Source: Hyphomicrobiales bacterium (lineage in GTDB: Bacteria > Pseudomonadota > Alphaproteobacteria > Rhizobiales > Ancalomicrobiaceae). From it: DNA of 64,000 nt. The position numbers were made by a program, and so were the translations under genes. Positions 28,490 to 35,886 of the stretch are shown here, piece by piece (position 1 is the stretch's first letter; each line of letters opens with the position of its first letter). The notes under the pieces are model-generated. The model made no database searches, was not told where the DNA came from, and saw nothing but the letters and a program-made list of their open reading frames with translations. Location: assembly GCA_021286855.1 (NCBI GenBank), contig JAJTBO010000001.1, positions 62,001-126,000 of the forward strand. Direction: 5' to 3'.

Positions 28490-29578
28490 ATGCAGAACTG
28501 GTCCGCGCTCACCCGTCGTGACGCGATGAAGGCCGCCCTTCTCGGCTCCGTGGCGCTCGCCGCCGGCAACACCGGCGCGGCTCGGGCCGCCGACAAGCTC
28601 AAGGCCGCCTGGGTCTACGTCGGCCCGGTCGGCGACTTCGGTTATTCCTACCAGCACGACCAGGGCCGCATCGCGGTCGAGAAGGCGCTCGGCGACAAGG
28701 TCGCGACCACCTTCGTCGAGAACGTGCCGGAAGGCCCCGACGCCGAACGCGCCATCGAGCGCCTCGCCCGCGACGGCAATCAGATCATCTTCACCACCTC
28801 GTTCGGCTTCATGGATCCGACCCTCAAGGTCGCCAAGAAGTTCCCCAAGGTGAAGTTCTGCCACGCCACCGGCTACAAGCGCGCCGACAACGTTTCGACC
28901 TATTCGGCCCGCTTCTACGAAGGCCGCTACGTCATCGGCCAGATCGCCGGCAAGATGACGAAGTCGAACGTCGTCGGCTACATCGTCTCCTTCCCGATCC
29001 CGGAAGTGGTCTCCGGCATCAACGCCTTCATGCTCGGCGCCCAGTCGGTCAACCCGAACGTCAAGGTCAAGATCGTCTGGGTGAACTCCTGGTACGATCC
29101 GGGCAAGGAAGCCGACGCGGCGAAGGTCCTGATCGGCCAGGGCGCCGACATCATGGTCCAGCACACCGACTCCACCGCGCCCCTTCAGGTCGCGCAGGAG
29201 AAGGGCATCCTCGGCTTCGGTCAGTCCTCCGACATGGCCAAGTTCGCGCCGAAGGCCCAGATCACCGCCATCACCGACGACTGGGACGGCTATTACGTCG
29301 ACCAGGTCAAAGAGATGCTGGCCGGGACCTGGAAGTCGACCGACACCTGGGACGGCATGGCCAAGGGCATGGTCGTCCTGCCGCCGATCGTCAACGTCCC
29401 CGACGACGTCAAGGCCATGGCCGAAAAGACCATCGCCGGCATCAAGGACGGCTCGATCAAGCCCTTCGGCGGCAAGATCACCAAGCAGGACGGGTCGGTC
29501 GTCGAGAACCTCGACGACGGCGCGATCCTGTCGATGAACTGGTACGTCAAGGGCATCGACGACAAGCTGCCGGGCTGA
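28490..29578 (+). CDS. BMP-family substrate-binding protein, Tat-exported
   Basis: 362 residues from the ATG at 28490 ('GGAGGAAG' ahead). The N-terminus is a twin-arginine signal ('TRRDAMKAALLGSVALAA') with likely cleavage after 'ARAA' near residue 35. The mature part is the PnrA/Bmp fold that binds purine nucleosides or related compounds in the periplasm: 'VYVGPVGDFGYSYQHD' near the start and 'GADIMVQHTDS' in the middle. Tat export of a binding protein is less common than Sec. The context (xdh, puuD, guaD) suggests a purine ligand. Confidence 0.92.
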   Translation: MQNWSALTRRDAMKAALLGSVALAAGNTGAARAADKLKAAWVYVGPVGDFGYSYQHDQGRIAVEKALGDKVATTFVENVPEGPDAERAIERLARDGNQIIFTTSFGFMDPTLKVAKKFPKVKFCHATGYKRADNVSTYSARFYEGRYVIGQIAGKMTKSNVVGYIVSFPIPEVVSGINAFMLGAQSVNPNVKVKIVWVNSWYDPGKEADAAKVLIGQGADIMVQHTDSTAPLQVAQEKGILGFGQSSDMAKFAPKAQITAITDDWDGYYVDQVKEMLAGTWKSTDTWDGMAKGMVVLPPIVNVPDDVKAMAEKTIAGIKDGSIKPFGGKITKQDGSVVENLDDGAILSMNWYVKGIDDKLPG

Positions 29579-29591
29579 TCCCTTCGATCGC

Positions 29592-29624
29592 CTCCCGGCG
29601 CGCGACGCTTTCGCGCGCCGGGAG
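29592..29624 (+). terminator. Strong hairpin after the importer operon
   Basis: Stem CTCCCGGCGCGCG/CGCGCGCCGGGAG (13 bp) with a 7-base loop, 13 bp after the binding-protein stop. There is no T run behind it, so it may be a transcript-end stabiliser or a weak terminator. Confidence 0.55.
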
Positions 29625-29709
29625 CGCCCGGTCACGCCTCGGGCCGACGCCGCGTCTCTGCGCCTGCCTGCAATTTGAGCGACCGCCCCGGGAGCGTGTC
29701 GGCCAATAA

Positions 29710-29719
29710 TCGTATACAA
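29710..29719. promoter_or_regulatory. TCGTATACAA element upstream of puuD, possible GntR-type operator
   Basis: TCGTATACAA fits the FadR-type GntR half-site pattern T-N-GTATAC-N-A, 70 bp before puuD in a locally AT-rich stretch. The TATACA part could instead be a -10 element. No dedicated GntR gene is adjacent. Confidence 0.3.
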
Positions 29720-29788
29720 AATGGGAGGGGTCGAATTCCGTGCCGCGCTCGGCGCGCGCCCGTCCGTCGTGATCGATGGGAGAGACCG

Positions 29789-30967
29789 ATGCTCGCCTAT
29801 GCCGCCGATTGGCTGAACATTCTGACGCGTTGGTTCCACCTGATCGTCGGCATCGGCTGGATCGGCACGTCGTTCTTCTTCATCGCCCTCGACGTCTCCT
29901 TCCGCAAGGACGAGACCTCGCCCTCCGACCTCTACGGCACGGCTTGGCTCGTCCACGGCGGCGGCTTCTATCACGTCGACAAGTATCAGGTCGCCCCGGC
30001 GAAACTTCCCGATCGGCTGAAATGGTACAAGTGGGACGCCTACCTGACCTTCGTCTCCGGCGTCGTGCTGATGGGGGTTCAGTATTGGCTGAACGCCCGC
30101 GCCTACATGATCGACCCGAAGGTGTTGCCGCTGGAGCCTTGGCAAGCGGTGGCGTTGTCGGCGGCCATGCTCGCCGTCGGGTGGTTCACCTATGACGCGA
30201 TCTGCCGCTCGCCCCTCGGCCACATGACCCTGCCGCTCGCCGGCGTGGTCTTCACTCTGATCGTCGGCGCGGCCTTCGTCTTCACCCACGTCTTCTCCGG
30301 TCGCGGGGCCTTCCTGCACATCGGCGCCTTCGTCGGCACGATCATGGCGGCCAACGTCTTCCGGGTGATCATCCCGAACCAGCGCAAGATGGTCGAACAA
30401 CTGGTCGCCGGCGAGACGCCGAACGGCGAGCTCGGCCGCCTCGCCAAGCAGCGCTCCGTCCACAACACCTATCTGACGCTGCCGGTGCTGCTGATGATGG
30501 TGTCGAACCACTATCCGATCCTGTCGAACCACCCGCAGTCCTGGCTGGTGGCGGCGCTGATCCTGGTCGTCGGCGGGCCGCTGCGCCACTTCATCGTCCG
30601 CCACGAGGCCGGCGATCATCTCGGCAAGATCCTCTGGGCTCCGGCGATCGCCGCCCTCGGCCTCGTCGCGGCGCTGGTCATGACCGCGCCGAAGACGGTG
30701 ACGATCTCCGGCGCCGCCGTCTCCGACGCCGAGGTTTTGTCCCTGACCGCGAAACACTGCATCATGTGCCATGCGCTCAAGCCGACGCACGAGGGCTTCA
30801 CCGAAGCGCCGAAGGGCGTGACGCTCGGCTCGCTCGATGACCTCGTCCGCTTCGCGCCGTTGATCAAGGCGCAGGCGATCGACACCGACGCCATGCCGCT
30901 CGGCAACGAGACCGGCTTCACCGACGAGGATCGGGCGACGCTCGCCCGCTGGCTCGCCGCGCATTGA
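29789..30967 (+). CDS. puuD: Membrane-bound urate oxidase PuuD with C-terminal cytochrome c domain
   Basis: 392 residues from the ATG at 29789 ('GGGAGAG' ahead). The N-terminal Urate_ox_N domain has about 8 membrane helices, beginning 'WLNILTRWFHLIVGIGWIGTS'-like (residues 7-27) with conserved histidines and a W-x-x-H-G-G-G-F ('WLVHGGGFYH'). The C-terminal cytochrome c domain has the heme motif Cys324-His328 ('CIMCH') and a probable Met ligand at 369. It oxidises urate to 5-hydroxyisourate and, unlike soluble uricase, passes electrons to the respiratory chain instead of making hydrogen peroxide. uraD follows after 11 bp. Confidence 0.93.
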   Translation: MLAYAADWLNILTRWFHLIVGIGWIGTSFFFIALDVSFRKDETSPSDLYGTAWLVHGGGFYHVDKYQVAPAKLPDRLKWYKWDAYLTFVSGVVLMGVQYWLNARAYMIDPKVLPLEPWQAVALSAAMLAVGWFTYDAICRSPLGHMTLPLAGVVFTLIVGAAFVFTHVFSGRGAFLHIGAFVGTIMAANVFRVIIPNQRKMVEQLVAGETPNGELGRLAKQRSVHNTYLTLPVLLMMVSNHYPILSNHPQSWLVAALILVVGGPLRHFIVRHEAGDHLGKILWAPAIAALGLVAALVMTAPKTVTISGAAVSDAEVLSLTAKHCIMCHALKPTHEGFTEAPKGVTLGSLDDLVRFAPLIKAQAIDTDAMPLGNETGFTDEDRATLARWLAAH

Positions 30968-30978
30968 CGGGAGGAACC

Positions 30979-31491
30979 GTGACGATCTCGCTCGCCGACG
31001 CGAACGCGCTTCTCCCCGCCGACTTCATCGCCCGCTTCGGCGACGTCGCCGAGCATTCGCCCTGGGTCGCCGAACGGGCCGCCGCCGCGCGCCCCTGGCC
31101 GACCCGCGAGGCGATGATCGCCGCCTTCGTCGCGGCGATCGAGGCGGCCTCCGTCGCCGAACGGCTGGCGCTGATCCGCGCCCATCCCGACCTCGCCGGC
31201 AAGGCGGCGCGGGCCGGCGACATGGCGGCGGACTCGAAGAAGGAACAGGCCGGCGCCGGGCTCTCGGCCCTGAGCGACGCCGACTTCGATCGCTTCACGC
31301 ACCTCAACGCCGCCTATCGTGAGAAGTTCGGCTTCCCCTTCATCCTGGCCGTCAAGGGCGCGACCAAGGAGGTGATCTTCGACGCCTTCGAGGCGCGCCT
31401 CGAATACGAGCCGCCGTCCGAATTCGCCGAGGCGATCCGCCAGATCGGCCGGATCGTCCGCTTCCGTCTCGAGGAGCGCGTGACGTCGTGA
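30979..31491 (+). CDS. uraD: OHCU decarboxylase UraD
   Basis: 170 residues from the GTG at 30979, which follows 'GGGAGG'; the TTG at 30964 would place that RBS inside the gene. It contains the catalytic His in 'AHPDLAGKAA', 'LNAAYREKFGFPFILAVKG' (about 110-128) and the terminal 'EIIRFRL'-like helix. It converts OHCU to S-allantoin, directly after HiuH. Overlaps the next gene by 4 bases (GTGA). Confidence 0.95.
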   Translation: MTISLADANALLPADFIARFGDVAEHSPWVAERAAAARPWPTREAMIAAFVAAIEAASVAERLALIRAHPDLAGKAARAGDMAADSKKEQAGAGLSALSDADFDRFTHLNAAYREKFGFPFILAVKGATKEVIFDAFEARLEYEPPSEFAEAIRQIGRIVRFRLEERVTS

Positions 31492-32753
31492 CCGAGCCCG
31501 CTCGCCCGCCGGAGGAGCTCGGCGCTCTCGCCCAACGCCTCCTCGACGATCTCGCCCTCGTCACCGACGAGCCGGGGCGGGTGACCCGCGCCTATCTCTC
31601 GCCCGCCCACGGCCGCTCGATCGAGCTGGTCGGCGGATGGATGCGCGAGCGCGGCCTCGACGCCCGCCTCGACGCCGTCGCCACCCTGCGCGGCCGTCGC
31701 GCCGCCGACGCGCCGGGGCGCGGCCGCACTCTGCTCCTCGGCTCCCACATCGACACCGTCGTCGACGCCGGCAAGCTCGACGGCTGCCTCGGCGTCGCCG
31801 CCGCGATCCTGGCGCTGGAGGAGATCGACCGGCGCGGCGAGCGGCTGCCCTTCGCCGTCGAGATCCTCGCCTTCGGCGACGAGGAGGGCGTGCGCTTTCC
31901 CTCGCCGCTCTCCTCCTCCTCGGCCGCCACCGGCACCTACCGCCGCGATTGGCTGGTGGTGAAGGACCGCGACGGCGTGCCGCTCGAACGCGCCCTGCGC
32001 GCCTTCGGCTGCGATCCCGCCAAGATCGACGAAGCGGCGATCGACCCGGCCGGCGTCCTCGGCTTCCTCGAGCTGCACATCGAGCAGGGGCCCAGGCTCG
32101 AGCACTGGGGCCTGCCGCTCGGCGTCGTCACTTCGATCGCAGGCCAGACCCGGATGGGGATGACCGTCGTCGGCATGGCCGGCCACGCCGGCACCGTGCC
32201 GATGGAGCTGCGCCGCGACGCCTTCGCCGGCCTCGCCGAGATCGCGCTGACGGTGGAGCGGATCGGCCGCCAGGGCGCCAACGACCTCGTCGCCACCATC
32301 GGCCGCGTCGCCGTCCTGCCCGGCGCCGGCAACACCGTGCCCGGCCGGGTCGAGGCGAGCCTCGACGTGCGCGCCGGCGTCGACGCCTCCCGCCTCGTCG
32401 CCCTCGACCGCATCCGCCACGAGGCCGAACGGATCGCGGCGCGACGCGGCCTGACGATCGCCTTCGAACGTCATGTCGACGTGCCGACCGTGGCGATGGA
32501 CGGCAATCTCCAGAACGCCTTCGCCGCCGCCGTCGCCTCGCTCGGCCTCGACGTGCGGCGGCTGCCCTCCGGCGCCGGCCACGACGCCATGGCGATGGCG
32601 CGGGCCTTCCCCTCCGCCATGCTGTTCGTTCGCTCCAAGGCGGGAATCAGTCACAATCCGCTGGAATGGTCGGATCCCCTCGACCTCGGCCTCGGCGTCG
32701 AGGCGATGATCCGCACGATCCTCGACCTCGCCGCTCGGGAGCGCGCGCCGTGA
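31488..32753 (+). CDS. Allantoate amidohydrolase / N-carbamoyl amino acid hydrolase family (M20-type)
   Basis: 421 residues, GTG start overlapping uraD. Two-zinc hydrolase of the AllC/HyuC group: 'GSHIDTV' and 'DGCLGV' hold the metal ligands, 'FGDEEGVRF' holds the catalytic Glu, and 'GMAGHAGTVPM' and 'SGAGHDAM' complete the site. In this purine locus hydrolysis of allantoate to ureidoglycine or ureidoglycolate is the best guess. Related enzymes act on N-carbamoyl-beta-alanine, so the substrate is not proven. Overlaps guaD by 4 bases. Confidence 0.88.
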   Translation: MTEPARPPEELGALAQRLLDDLALVTDEPGRVTRAYLSPAHGRSIELVGGWMRERGLDARLDAVATLRGRRAADAPGRGRTLLLGSHIDTVVDAGKLDGCLGVAAAILALEEIDRRGERLPFAVEILAFGDEEGVRFPSPLSSSSAATGTYRRDWLVVKDRDGVPLERALRAFGCDPAKIDEAAIDPAGVLGFLELHIEQGPRLEHWGLPLGVVTSIAGQTRMGMTVVGMAGHAGTVPMELRRDAFAGLAEIALTVERIGRQGANDLVATIGRVAVLPGAGNTVPGRVEASLDVRAGVDASRLVALDRIRHEAERIAARRGLTIAFERHVDVPTVAMDGNLQNAFAAAVASLGLDVRRLPSGAGHDAMAMARAFPSAMLFVRSKAGISHNPLEWSDPLDLGLGVEAMIRTILDLAARERAP

Positions 32754-34057
32754 CGGACGTCCATCTCGCCCGAACCCTCACCTTCGACGACGATCCGACG
32801 ATCGCCGGCCCCTCCGCCGTGCGCTTCCACGAACGCGGCGCGGTGGTGGTCGACGACGCCGGCCGCATCGCCTGGGCGGGCCCCGCCGACGATCTGCCGC
32901 GCCCCTTCGCCAATGCGCCGCGCATCGATCACGCCGACCGTCTCCTGACGCCCGGCTTCGTCGACGCCCACGCCCATTTCCCGCAGTGGCGCATGCTCGC
33001 CGCGCCGGGCCGCGATCTGCTCGAATGGTTGGAGCGCTTCACCTTCCGCGAGGAGGCTCGTTATGCGGACCGCATGCATGCGGAAGCCGCCGCCGAGACT
33101 TTCCTCGACCGCCTGTTGGAGAACGGCACGACCTGCGTGGCCGCCTATTCCTCCTCGCACGCGACCGCCTGCGACGCGCTCTTCGCCGCTGCCGAACGGC
33201 GCTCCATGGCGATCGCCACCGGCAAGACCCTGATGGATCGCGCCTGTCCGGAGAGCGTGCGCGACGACCCGGAGAAGGGGATCGAGGAGAGCCTCGACCT
33301 GATCGGCCGCTGGCACGGCAAGGGCCGGGCGACCTATGCGATCACGCCGCGCTTCGCCATCACCTCGACCCGGACCCAGCTGCGCCTCGCCGGCGAGCTC
33401 CTGCGCGATCACCCGACCTGTCTGATGCAGACCCATCTCTCCGAGAGCGTCCGCGAGATCGAGACGGTCCGGGCGCTGTTTCCGGAGGCCGCCAGCTACG
33501 TCGACGTCTACGATCGTTTCGGCCTGACCGGTCCCCGCTCCCTCTTCGGCCACGCCATCCACCTCGACGAGGCCGAACTCACGCGGCTGTCGCAGACCGG
33601 CTCGGTCGCGGTCCACTGCCCGACCTCGAACCTCTTCCTCGGCTCCGGCCTGTTCGACCTCGCCCGGCTCGCGAACCTCGATCGCCCGGTCCGCGTCGCC
33701 TTCGCCACCGATGTCGGCGGCGGCACGTCCTGGTCGATGCTTGCGACCTGCGGCCGAGCGATCGAGATCGCGCGGCTGAAGGGCGGCGATCTCGACGCCG
33801 CCGGCGCCTTCTTCCACGCCACTCTCGGCGGCGCTCGCGCCCTCGGCCTCGATCGCGAAATCGGTCGGTTGGCGCAAGGGTTTTGGGCCGATTTCGTCGT
33901 GCTCGACCCGCGCGCAACCGATGTTCTCGCCGTCCGCGACGATCTCTCCGAGACGCTCGAGGATCGACTCTTCGCCCTCGCCGTGCTCGGCGACGAGCGT
34001 TGCGTCGTCGAGACCCGCGTCGCCGGCCGCCGCCTCCATTCCCGTTCCCGAACCTGA
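32750..34057 (+). CDS. guaD: Guanine deaminase
   Basis: 435 residues with a GTG start (GTGA overlap). Amidohydrolase fold with zinc ligands in 'GFVDAHAHFPQ', 'THLSES', 'GHAIHLDE' and the Asp in 'ATDVGGG'. The guanine deaminase pattern 'FPQ..ML.APG.DLLEWL' is clear. It converts guanine to xanthine, the substrate of XdhAB, so it feeds the same pathway. The next gene starts 13 bp later. Confidence 0.94.
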   Translation: MTDVHLARTLTFDDDPTIAGPSAVRFHERGAVVVDDAGRIAWAGPADDLPRPFANAPRIDHADRLLTPGFVDAHAHFPQWRMLAAPGRDLLEWLERFTFREEARYADRMHAEAAAETFLDRLLENGTTCVAAYSSSHATACDALFAAAERRSMAIATGKTLMDRACPESVRDDPEKGIEESLDLIGRWHGKGRATYAITPRFAITSTRTQLRLAGELLRDHPTCLMQTHLSESVREIETVRALFPEAASYVDVYDRFGLTGPRSLFGHAIHLDEAELTRLSQTGSVAVHCPTSNLFLGSGLFDLARLANLDRPVRVAFATDVGGGTSWSMLATCGRAIEIARLKGGDLDAAGAFFHATLGGARALGLDREIGRLAQGFWADFVVLDPRATDVLAVRDDLSETLEDRLFALAVLGDERCVVETRVAGRRLHSRSRT

Positions 34058-34070
34058 CGGACGCCTCTCC

Positions 34071-35300
34071 ATGACCGATCTCGCCGCCCGCATCTCCGCC
34101 ATCGTCGACGCCGCCTTCGACGACGAGGTCGCCATGGTCGCCGCGCTGGTGAAGTGCCCCTCCGACAACCCGCCCGGCGATTGCGCTGTTCATGCCGAGG
34201 TGACGGCGAAGGAGCTCGAGGCGCGCGGCTTCGCGGTCGAGCGCCATGTCGTGCCGAAGGCCCTGGTCGAGGCGAACGGCATGATCACCGCGACCAACCT
34301 GATCGCCCGCCGCGTCTTCGGCTCCGGCGGCCCGACGATCGCCCTCAACGCCCATGGCGACGTGGTTCCCCCGGGCGAGGGCTGGACCGCCGACCCCTAC
34401 GGCGCCGAGATCCGCGACGGCTGGATGTACGGCCGCGGCGTCGCGGTGTCGAAATGCGACTTCGCCACCTACGCCTTCGCCATCTTGGCGCTGGAGAAGG
34501 CCGGCGTGCCCCTGAACGGCGTGCTCGAGATCCACGGCACCTGGGACGAGGAGGCCGGCGGCGAGATCGGTCCGAAGTGGCTCCTCGACGAGGGCCTGTC
34601 GAAGCCCGACTACGCCGTCGCCGCCAGCTTCTCCTACGCGGTGGTCGACGCCCACAACGGCTGCCTGCATCTCGAGGTGGTGGTCGAGGGCAAGTCGGCC
34701 CATGCCGCCATCCCCTATACCGGCGTCGACGCGCTCGAGGCCGCCAACGGCGTGCTCGGCGCGCTCTACGCCTTCCGCAAGTCGCTCGCCAGCAAGGTCT
34801 CGGCGACGCCGGGCATCGGCAGCCCGCAGATGACCGTCGGCCTGATCGAGGGCGGCATCAACACCAACGTCGTTCCAGACAAGGTCGCGTTGCGCCTCGA
34901 TCGCCGCATGATCCCGGAGGAGAACGCCGAGGCCGTCGAAGCCGAGCTGCGCGGTGTGATCGAGGGCGCGATGAAGGCCTTTCCGGCCGCCCACGTCACC
35001 GTGAATCGCATCCTGCTCGCCCGCCCGCTGACCCCGCTTCCGGGGTCGGGGAAACTCTCCGAGGCCTTCCGCCGCCGGGCGAGCGAGGTCTTCGGCGAGG
35101 AGATCGGCGTCAAGGGGCTGCCGCTCTATACCGACGCCCGTCACTACGCCGACGCCGGCGTGCCGATCGTCCTCTACGGCGCCGGGCCCCGCTCGATCAC
35201 CGAGGCCAACGCCCACCGCGCCGACGAGCGCCTGCCGCTCGAGGATCTGCGCAAGGCGACCAAGGTGGTCGCGCTGGCGCTCGCCGATCTGATGGCGTGA
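34071..35300 (+). CDS. M20 family metallohydrolase (ArgE/DapE/ACY1 type), substrate unknown
   Basis: 409 residues from the ATG at 34071; a longer frame runs back into guaD. M20 fold: 'NAHGDVVPPGEGW' with the first metal His and Asp, 'YGRGVAVSKCD' with the bridging Asp region altered (usually G-x-x-D-x-K/G), and 'WDEEAGGEIG' with the catalytic Glu pair. A dimerization domain sits around 175-290. It is the sixth gene of the catabolic group and may hydrolyse a ureido or acylated intermediate; the exact reaction is not known to me. The Ser-Lys-Cys-Asp arrangement at the bridging Asp deserves a check. Confidence 0.82.
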   Translation: MTDLAARISAIVDAAFDDEVAMVAALVKCPSDNPPGDCAVHAEVTAKELEARGFAVERHVVPKALVEANGMITATNLIARRVFGSGGPTIALNAHGDVVPPGEGWTADPYGAEIRDGWMYGRGVAVSKCDFATYAFAILALEKAGVPLNGVLEIHGTWDEEAGGEIGPKWLLDEGLSKPDYAVAASFSYAVVDAHNGCLHLEVVVEGKSAHAAIPYTGVDALEAANGVLGALYAFRKSLASKVSATPGIGSPQMTVGLIEGGINTNVVPDKVALRLDRRMIPEENAEAVEAELRGVIEGAMKAFPAAHVTVNRILLARPLTPLPGSGKLSEAFRRRASEVFGEEIGVKGLPLYTDARHYADAGVPIVLYGAGPRSITEANAHRADERLPLEDLRKATKVVALALADLMA

Positions 35301-35325
35301 GCGGCGTCGAGAAGGAACAGGGCCG

Positions 35326-35658
35326 ATGAAGATCCCCGAACTCGCCTTCACCCTCACCGATTGGAGCGAGGTTCCCGCGACCCGCCACCCCGGCGAGACC
35401 GGCGAGGCGTGGTGGCGCACCTTCCAGATCGGCGATCTCCGGGTGCGGATGGTCGAATATTCGCCGGGGTATCTCGCCGATCACTGGTGCGATCGCGGCC
35501 ATGTCCTCCTGGTGCTCGAGGGCGAACTGACCACCGAGCTGCGCGACGGCCGCCGCTTCACCCTGTCCGCCGGGACCAGCTATCAGGTCTCCGACTTCGG
35601 CGACGCGGCGCATCGCTCCTCGACCCTCGGTGGGGCCAAGCTCTTCATCGTCGATTGA
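35326..35658 (+). CDS. Small cupin-fold protein (DHCW-motif type)
   Basis: 110 residues. A single cupin with 'LADHWCDRGHVLLVLEGEL', 'LSAGTSYQVSD' and 'AHRSSTLGGAKLFIVD'. This matches small proteins annotated as DHCW-motif cupins, whose function is not established. Metal ligands would be the His residues of the first motif and 'AHRS'. It follows the M20 gene by 25 bp and closes the purine locus, so it may act on a ureido product, but this is inferred from position only. A palindromic repeat follows. Confidence 0.8.
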   Translation: MKIPELAFTLTDWSEVPATRHPGETGEAWWRTFQIGDLRVRMVEYSPGYLADHWCDRGHVLLVLEGELTTELRDGRRFTLSAGTSYQVSDFGDAAHRSSTLGGAKLFIVD

Positions 35659-35719
35659 TGGGAGAGGGGCGGGGGAGTTCCTGTCTCTCGCGCGACCGTC
35701 GGTTCGAGGGGCGACGGGG

Positions 35720-35842
35720 TGCGCGATGCTTCGAGACGCGCCTGGCGGCGCTCCTCAGCATGAGGCGTATCTATTTGTTCGAAAATGAAAAACGCCTCAT
35801 GCTGAGGAGCGGGCCGCTGGCCCGCGTCTCGAAGCGTCGCAC
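35720..35842. repeat. Long intergenic palindromic repeat, copy 1
   Basis: About 123 bp imperfect palindrome. Inner arms CTCCTCAGCATGAGGCGT / ACGCCTCATGCTGAGGAG flank an AT-rich centre containing TATTTGTTCGAAAATG; outer arms carry GATGCTTCGAGACGCG and CGCGTCTCGAAGCGTC. A second copy with the same architecture is at 46261-46385. It lies between the convergent cupin and ThDP-enzyme genes. This looks like the abundant REP-like family of Hyphomicrobiales. Confidence 0.85.
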
Positions 35843-35886
35843 ACCCTCGCGCCGACCCGACCGCCGTTGCACGTCTCCTCGACCGC

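Noticed and set aside
27434-30964. A 1176-codon open frame on the minus strand
   Set aside because: It runs antisense to the permease, BMP and puuD genes and is rich in Arg, Asp, Gly and His without any domain. Long antisense frames are expected in DNA this GC-rich.
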